Assembly (NCBI RefSeq): GCF_030409945.1
Contig: NZ_JAUFQV010000014.1
Coordinates: 1-64,000, forward strand
DNA length: 64,000 bases
Source: Vibrio tapetis subsp. quintayensis
Lineage (GTDB): Bacteria; Pseudomonadota; Gammaproteobacteria; Enterobacterales; Vibrionaceae
Direction: 5' to 3'
The notes beneath the pieces were generated by a model. It did not search any database, was not told where the DNA came from, and was given only the letters and a program-made list of their open reading frames with translations. Below are positions 58,872 to 64,000 of the stretch, piece after piece. A program made the position numbers and the translations under genes. How positions within the stretch are numbered: the first letter of the stretch is position 1; each line of letters begins with the position of its first letter.

Positions 58872-60137
58872 CTATTTTGCCTCAACAGGTTCCATTGCTT
58901 CTTCTTTGCCAATTTCATTTTCAGATTTTGCAACTATCGTGTTCACGGCTGTATCGCCAACAACGTTAGATGAAGTACAGAACATGTCATTGATACGGTC
59001 AACCGCGGCAACAATGGCCAAACCTTCTGGTGGTAAGCCTAATTGGTGAAGCAGTACGCCTACCATTACAACACCACCGCCAGGTACACCACCAGCGCCA
59101 ATCGATAGCAACAAGATAGTTAAACCCAGTGTTACGATGTCGGCTGAGTTAATCGGCTGACCAAAGGCGTTAGCTACGAAAATCGTCGCCAATGCAATGT
59201 AGATAGAAACACCTGACATATTCATGGTTGCACCAAGTGGTACACCAAAGCCTGCAACAGACTTAGAAACATTCAATTTGTCAGTCAACGTTCTCATGGT
59301 TACAGGGATCGTTGCATTCGAGCTTGCTGTAGAAAGCGAAAACAATACTTGCTCACGAGTAGCACGCATGAACTGTTTTGGTGAAATCCCGGTAGTTAAG
59401 CCCACAACGGTTGGATAAAAAACAAAAATCCAGAACACCAACATAGCAACAACAAGTGCCACATAGCCCGCTACGGAAGCCAAGGTATTCGCATCCAGCG
59501 TTGCACCTAATTGAATCATCAGCGCAAATACACCGTAAGGCGCAAGGCTCATCACCAAGCCAACCAACTTCATCATGATCTCATTGGCCATTTTGAAGGT
59601 TTTAATCGCTGGTCCACCACGAGAATCCAAAGCTTGAATCGCAAGGCCTGTCAGTATCGCCATGAAAATTATTTGCAGCATATCACCGCTAGCAAACGCT
59701 TGAATCGGATTGCTAGGAACGATATTAACAACCAAAGAGAAGATATCCGGCGTTTCTGTTGTCGTTAACGCAACGGTTTCTGAAATGGTTCCAGCCAGGT
59801 TTGCCCCCGCTCCTGGTTGAAAGATCATACCGACCGTTAACGCCGCTGTAATCGCAATGATGGTGTTAAAAATGTATAAAGCAAAAGTTTTGCCACCAAG
59901 ACGGCCAAAGGCAGAAATGTCTTTTAAATCTACAATGCCGCATACGATAGAAACGTATACCAACGGAACAACCAGTAGTTTGATCAATGAGACAAACATA
60001 CCGCCCGCCCCTTCCGCCGCACCTAACAAATAGGTGTCCATCACGGTAATTCCACTAAACAGATACTGAATTGCAGTACCGATCATCAAGCCGGCAAATA
60101 AGCCGATAAAGATTTTTGTTGAGAGCGATTTATCCAT
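58872..60137 (-). CDS. DAACS-family cation:amino-acid symporter, probably not acidic-substrate
   Basis: 421 residues with eight membrane helices and two hairpins. HP1 tip ASSNATIPVTM (271-281), GATMNMSGV (302-310) and the TM8 region D380-R-I-N-D384-M-F-C387-T-S-S-N391-V-V-G-D395. In glutamate transporters the C387 position is an arginine that binds the acidic side chain, and here it is Cys, as in neutral-amino-acid members such as ASCT2. The NMDGT motif reads NMSGV, replacing a sodium-ligand aspartate. This suggests a neutral substrate and altered ion coupling. The symbol gltP would be misleading. Confidence 0.85.
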   Translation of the reverse strand: MDKSLSTKIFIGLFAGLMIGTAIQYLFSGITVMDTYLLGAAEGAGGMFVSLIKLLVVPLVYVSIVCGIVDLKDISAFGRLGGKTFALYIFNTIIAITAALTVGMIFQPGAGANLAGTISETVALTTTETPDIFSLVVNIVPSNPIQAFASGDMLQIIFMAILTGLAIQALDSRGGPAIKTFKMANEIMMKLVGLVMSLAPYGVFALMIQLGATLDANTLASVAGYVALVVAMLVFWIFVFYPTVVGLTTGISPKQFMRATREQVLFSLSTASSNATIPVTMRTLTDKLNVSKSVAGFGVPLGATMNMSGVSIYIALATIFVANAFGQPINSADIVTLGLTILLLSIGAGGVPGGGVVMVGVLLHQLGLPPEGLAIVAAVDRINDMFCTSSNVVGDTAVNTIVAKSENEIGKEEAMEPVEAK

Positions 60138-60426
60138 CGTTCCACTCCAGGTTATTGTGCTTGTTTATAGTAACAAATTAGTTATTTCTTGCGCTAATAT
60201 GTGCAAGTGGCACGCATAATACACGCCATGGCAACAAATGAAAGAATTTATTAACAGAATTATCACAACCAGTTTCACAGTTTTTACACTTAATTTCCCG
60301 CGGGTTTAGGAAACAAAAATCGTGTATTTATAAAAATCAAAAGCTTGAATGAAATAGTGGTTAGGAAACAGACAATGGAAAAAATAAGATTACGGGGACG
60401 GGCTTTGCCCTAAGAATATCGAATGC

Positions 60427-60463
60427 AAAAAAAAACACCCACCGCATACACGGGGGTGTTTTT
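60427..60463. terminator. grpE terminator
   Basis: AAAAACACCC-ACCGCATACACG-GGGGTGTTTTT with an A-run on the left (T-run on the minus strand). It lies beyond the heptad array that follows grpE. The 289 bases between it and the DAACS start show no clear signal. Confidence 0.83.
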
Positions 60464-60479
60464 ATCAATCACCAGAAAA

Positions 60480-60540
60480 GTACTCAGCCTTTAGCCTTTA
60501 AAACTTATCTCTTAGCACTTCGCTTTTAGTACTTCGCTTT
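60480..60540. repeat. Heptad array starting at the grpE stop
   Basis: On the minus strand, directly from the grpE stop: AAGCGAA, GTACTAA, AAGCGAA, GTGCTAA, GAGATAA, GTTTTAA, AGGCTAA, AGGCTGA, GTACTTT. Nine in-phase heptads; same unit set as at pgpA and yaiI. Confidence 0.9.
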
Positions 60541-61138
60541 ATTTAGCAACCATAACCATTGCAGGGCGAACAACGCGGCCGTTAAGCTCGTAGCCTTTCT
60601 GCATTACCATCATAACGGTATTTGATTCATGATCAGGGCTCTCTTGAATTGACATCGCTTGATGGAATTCAGGGTTAAACACTTCACCTTCAGGGTTTAG
60701 TTCTTTCAAACCAAACTTAGCAACCGTGTTAACAAAAGAGCTGTGAGTCATCTCAACACCTTCAAGCAAAGGTTTTACCGCTTCACTTTCTTTGTCAGCC
60801 GCTAGAATTGCACGCTCTAGGTTGTCTAGAACTGGCAGTAGCTCTTCAGCAAATTTGTTTAAGGCGTATTTACGCGCTTTATCGACTTCTTGCTCAGAAC
60901 GACGACGCATGTTGTCTACTTCTGCTTTTGCACGCAATACAGAGTCTTGTTGATCTTTGATTTTCGCTTCACTAGAAAGCAGTGCAGCTTCTAATTGAGC
61001 AACTTTAGATTCGACTTCATCTTGTTCTAATTCTTCATTCCAATCGATATCAGCTTCGCCGCCAACAGCTTCTACTTCTTCAGCCATTTCTTGCTGCTTA
61101 AGTTCTTCTTCATTAATTTTGTTTTCTTGATCGCTCAT
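60539..61138 (-). CDS. grpE: Nucleotide exchange factor GrpE
   Basis: 199 residues. Acidic N-terminus, long coiled coil ([37 protein letters not shown]) and C-terminal beta domain ending [20 protein letters not shown], the GrpE signature. It releases ADP from DnaK. It has its own sigma-32 promoter and terminator, so it is regulated with, but not cotranscribed with, dnaK. Confidence 0.97.
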   Translation of the reverse strand: MSDQENKINEEELKQQEMAEEVEAVGGEADIDWNEELEQDEVESKVAQLEAALLSSEAKIKDQQDSVLRAKAEVDNMRRRSEQEVDKARKYALNKFAEELLPVLDNLERAILAADKESEAVKPLLEGVEMTHSSFVNTVAKFGLKELNPEGEVFNPEFHQAMSIQESPDHESNTVMMVMQKGYELNGRVVRPAMVMVAK

Positions 61139-61231
61139 GATATCTCCAGAATTCTGAATTCAATTACCTACGCTAGTGTGGTCATACAATAATTTACGAC
61201 AAAATACTCGCATAGTTCTTCAACTTGCCTT

Positions 61232-61261
61232 TATTATGGGGACGAAGATTTTTGATTCAAG
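61232..61261 (-). promoter_or_regulatory. Sigma-32 heat-shock promoter of grpE
   Basis: On the minus strand CTTGAAT (61255-61261), then CCCCATAATA (61232-61241) after 13 bases, very close to the CTTGAAA/CCCCATNT consensus. It is divergent from nadK. Confidence 0.88.
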
Positions 61262-61292
61262 CACTATAACCCTAACAGAACGGATTTAATCT

Positions 61293-62177
61293 ATGCCAAA
61301 GCCTTTCGAAGTGATTGCCATCATAGGTAAACCTCGCGACAAAAAAGCCGTGCAAACCCATAAAGAACTGTTTCACTGGCTACTTTCGGAAGGGTATCAA
61401 GTCATTATAGATGACCGACTAGAAGACATTCTGACTGATATTGAATCAAAATATTTCAACAGCCTAGTGCATATTGGCGACCAAGCCGATTTAGCCATTG
61501 TGGTAGGTGGCGATGGTAATATGTTAGGCGCTGCTCGCGTGTTATCTCGTTTTGATATTTCGGTCATTGGTGTGAACCGTGGCAACCTTGGCTTTTTAAC
61601 CGATTTAGACCCTGAAGGCTTTGAACAAGCGCTTAGTAAAGTCCTTAAAGGCCAATACATTGAAGAAGAGCGTTTCTTGCTCGAAACAGAAATTCATCGC
61701 CACGACCAAATAAAAAGCCACAACGCAGCATTAAATGAAGCCGTACTGCACCCAGGTCAAGTCGCTCGCATGATCGAATTTGAAGTGTACATCGATAACG
61801 TCTTTGCATTCTCACAACGCTCGGACGGGTTGATCATTGCAACTCCAACCGGATCGACGGCGTATTCTCTTTCAGGCGGTGGTCCTATTTTGTCACCCAG
61901 CCTAAACGCAATCTCAATTGTACCTATGTTTCCGCACACTTTATCTAGCCGCCCATTAGTAGTAGACGGCAACCGCCACATTAAACTACTGGTTTCTCCA
62001 GATAACCGTGGCACTCAAGAAATCAGTTGTGACGGCCAGATATCCTTACCGGTTTCACCCGGTGATGAAATCCACATTTACCAGAGCCCTAACTGCTTAA
62101 AACTGATCCACCCAGAAGATTACAGCTACTACCATGTTTTGCGTAATAAACTTGGCTGGTCTAGCAAACTCTTCTAG
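61293..62177 (+). CDS. nadK: NAD kinase
   Basis: 294 residues. GGDGN motif in [20 protein letters not shown], the NE pair in [14 protein letters not shown] and [22 protein letters not shown]. It phosphorylates NAD to NADP with ATP. Divergent from grpE and followed by recN, the standard vibrio/enterobacterial order. Confidence 0.97.
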   Translation: MPKPFEVIAIIGKPRDKKAVQTHKELFHWLLSEGYQVIIDDRLEDILTDIESKYFNSLVHIGDQADLAIVVGGDGNMLGAARVLSRFDISVIGVNRGNLGFLTDLDPEGFEQALSKVLKGQYIEEERFLLETEIHRHDQIKSHNAALNEAVLHPGQVARMIEFEVYIDNVFAFSQRSDGLIIATPTGSTAYSLSGGGPILSPSLNAISIVPMFPHTLSSRPLVVDGNRHIKLLVSPDNRGTQEISCDGQISLPVSPGDEIHIYQSPNCLKLIHPEDYSYYHVLRNKLGWSSKLF

Positions 62178-62268
62178 CCAGTGTTTTCATCACTTGATGA
62201 GCAAAGCGTCATGCTAAGTTATGCATTCACTTTCTGAGTAAGTTCACAAAAAAACACCTGTGGAACTT

Positions 62269-62288
62269 TACTGTATAAAGAAACAGTA
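62269..62288. promoter_or_regulatory. LexA box 1 of recN
   Basis: TACTGTATAAAGAAACAGTA: CTG-N10-CAG with flanking TA on both sides, an excellent SOS box. Confidence 0.9.
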
Positions 62289-62290
62289 TA

Positions 62291-62310
62291 TACTGTTTTC
62301 TTATACAGTA
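62291..62310. promoter_or_regulatory. LexA box 2 of recN
   Basis: TACTGTTTTCTTATACAGTA: perfect CTG-N10-CAG with TA flanks, 22 bases (two helical turns) from box 1. Confidence 0.9.
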
Positions 62311-62328
62311 TTGTTCAGTTATACAGGT
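62309..62328. promoter_or_regulatory. Degenerate LexA box 3 of recN
   Basis: TTG-N10-CAG (TTGTTCAGTTATACAG), one half-site mismatch, overlapping the end of box 2 and close to the recN start. Probably weak or cooperative. Confidence 0.5.
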
Positions 62329-62335
62329 AAATAAA

Positions 62336-64000
62336 ATGCTGGCTCACTTGAGTGTTAATAATTTTGCTATTGTTAAGTCTTTACAGCTAGAACTCGCTAA
62401 AGGCATGACAACCATTACGGGCGAAACTGGCGCAGGTAAATCCATCGCTATTGATGCTCTCGGCTTATGTTTAGGCGATCGCGCTGAAGCAAACATGGTT
62501 CGCCAAGGCGAAGACAAAACCGACATCAGTGCCTCCTTTCTGCTCGATAACAACATTGGCGCAACTCGCTGGTTAGAAGATAACGACCTGCTCGAGGGCG
62601 GCGAATGCATTCTCAGGCGAGTGATCACCAAAGAAGGCCGTTCTCGCGCATTCATTAACGGCAGCCCTGTACCTGCATCTCAACTGAAGTCTTTAGGCCA
62701 ATTGCTGATTAACATTCATGGCCAGCACGCTCATCACCAACTGATGAAAAGTGATTACCAATTAGCAATGCTCGATCAATACGCCGGGCATCTTAGCCTT
62801 ATCAGTAAAACTAAGGCTAAATATCAAGGCTGGCGTCAGGCTGATAATCACTTAAAACAACTGATTCAAAATAGCCAAGAAAACTTGGCACAAAAGCAGT
62901 TATTGGAATACCAAATCAAAGAGTTAAATGAATTAGCCATTACCGAAGGTGAATTTGCCCAACTCGAACAAGAACATAAACGCCTTGCCAATAGTGGTGA
63001 ACTGGCGAGTACGTGCCAACAAGCCATTGAATTAATTTACGAAGGTGAAGAAGTTAATGCTCTTGGTATTTTGCAAGCAGCCAATAACTCTCTTATTCAA
63101 CTTGCCGAGATGGACGAAAGGCTGGCAGAGCTTCCCAACCTGTTAGCTGAAGCCATCATTCAAATTGAAGAAACCAATAACGAGCTACGTAATTACCTTG
63201 ATTGCATCGACGTTGATCCTGCTCGTATGGCTTATGTAGAAGAGCGTTTTTCTAAGATCATGTCGATGGCTCGCAAACATCATGTTATGCCTGAAGAACT
63301 CTACAGCCATCATCAAGATTTACTTAAGCAAGTTGAAGCTCTCGATTGTTCAGACGAAAAACTGAGCGCATTAGGCGAAGAAGTCGAACAAAAGCGCACG
63401 GTCTTCTTAACATCAGCAGACAAGCTCAATAAATCTCGACTCCGTTATGCCAAGGAATTGAATAAACTCATTACCAACAGCATGCACGAACTGAGCATGG
63501 AAAAAGCCAAATTCTGTATTGATGTTGTACGCGATGAAAACAACGCATCGCCACTTGGCATCGACAGTGTAACATTCTTAGTTTCAACCAACCCAGGGCA
63601 GCCCTTACAAGCCATTGCTAAAGTTGCCTCAGGTGGTGAACTGTCTCGGATTTCACTCGCAATTCAAGTGATCACAGCCCAGAAAGTCGATACCCCTAGC
63701 TTGATCTTTGATGAGGTCGATGTCGGTATCAGTGGCCCTACAGCTGCGGTAGTCGGTAAAATGTTACGCACACTTGGCCAGTCAACCCAGGTTATGTGTG
63801 TGACTCACTTGCCGCAAGTTGCTGGCTGTGGTCATCAACAATTATTTGTTGCGAAACAAACTAAAGCCGGCAAAACAGAAACTCAAATGCGAAACCTCGA
63901 CGATTCACAACGCATAGAAGAACTCGCAAGGCTACTTGGCGGCAGCCAGATAACCGACAGCACAATCGCCAACGCCAAAGAATTGCTTATTGCTGCATAG
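62336..64000 (+). CDS. recN: DNA repair protein RecN
   Basis: 554 residues, complete: the TAG stop is the last triplet of the window. SMC-like ATPase: Walker [16 protein letters not shown], long coiled-coil middle (~160-350), ABC signature [14 protein letters not shown] and Walker [14 protein letters not shown], with [10 protein letters not shown] near the end. It acts early in double-strand-break repair. Three LexA boxes in front predict strong SOS induction, as in E. coli. Confidence 0.98.
   Translation: MLAHLSVNNFAIVKSLQLELAKGMTTITGETGAGKSIAIDALGLCLGDRAEANMVRQGEDKTDISASFLLDNNIGATRWLEDNDLLEGGECILRRVITKEGRSRAFINGSPVPASQLKSLGQLLINIHGQHAHHQLMKSDYQLAMLDQYAGHLSLISKTKAKYQGWRQADNHLKQLIQNSQENLAQKQLLEYQIKELNELAITEGEFAQLEQEHKRLANSGELASTCQQAIELIYEGEEVNALGILQAANNSLIQLAEMDERLAELPNLLAEAIIQIEETNNELRNYLDCIDVDPARMAYVEERFSKIMSMARKHHVMPEELYSHHQDLLKQVEALDCSDEKLSALGEEVEQKRTVFLTSADKLNKSRLRYAKELNKLITNSMHELSMEKAKFCIDVVRDENNASPLGIDSVTFLVSTNPGQPLQAIAKVASGGELSRISLAIQVITAQKVDTPSLIFDEVDVGISGPTAAVVGKMLRTLGQSTQVMCVTHLPQVAGCGHQQLFVAKQTKAGKTETQMRNLDDSQRIEELARLLGGSQITDSTIANAKELLIAA

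Overview
The window comes from chromosome 1 of a Vibrio species (gammaproteobacterium). Four things support this: the Na+-driven motor genes pomA/pomB, the set dnaJ-dnaK-grpE-nadK-recN next to a minor-pilin cluster, gcvA divergent from a GcvB-type RNA, and a CsrB-type RNA preceded by a GacA/VarA-type box. Almost every gene is a recognisable core gene. I see no prophage, integron, transposase, CRISPR array, rRNA or tRNA. The species cannot be named from the sequence alone.

Layout. 1-8.1 kb: 5' part of a CsrB-type sRNA on the minus strand, a small KfrA-N-like protein, yaiI, a single-domain globin, a DUF2310 zinc-ribbon protein, syd, queF, a TPR membrane protein with a decayed GGDEF domain, and a coiled-coil diguanylate cyclase. 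8.2-16.8 kb: ppnN, xni, a haem-motif chemoreceptor, a secreted nuclease, the minus-strand run gcvA/hydrolase/DUF423/rlmM, and GcvB. 17.1-23.9 kb: thiI, pomA-pomB behind a sigma-28 promoter, and xseB-ispA-dxs. 23.9-32.8 kb (minus strand): nrdR-ribD-ribE-ribBX, ribH-nusB, thiL-pgpA, proB-proA. 32.8-37.1 kb (minus): crl, frsA, a purine-salvage pair (NCS2 permease and gpt) behind a PurR-like box, and an unannotated 31-codon gene with its own structured leader and terminator. 37.5-46.7 kb: pepD, a DUF3622 protein, purL with a PurR box, mltF, a 45-codon basic gene with a 470-base leader, and tadA. 46.8-51.6 kb: a LysR regulator divergent from frmA-fghA (formaldehyde detoxification), then an AbgT transporter. 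51.9-55.1 kb: minor pilins fimT-pilW-pilX-pilV with divergent pilE. 55.2-64 kb: dnaJ, dnaK, a DAACS transporter, grpE (sigma-32 promoters before dnaK and grpE), nadK, and recN with LexA boxes.

The most interesting non-coding signal is a dispersed family of 7-base tandem arrays (units such as GTGCTAA, GTACTAA, AAGCGAA, GGTTACA). They sit within a few bases downstream of stop codons (yaiI, thiI, pgpA, pepD, grpE, the 31-codon gene) or in the dnaK-dnaJ gap, where the array is enclosed by 14-base inverted repeats. Other points of note are the 31-codon gene with a possible three-way-junction leader and an FNR-like box, the 45-codon basic gene with its long leader, and a DAACS transporter whose substrate-site residues suggest a non-acidic substrate.
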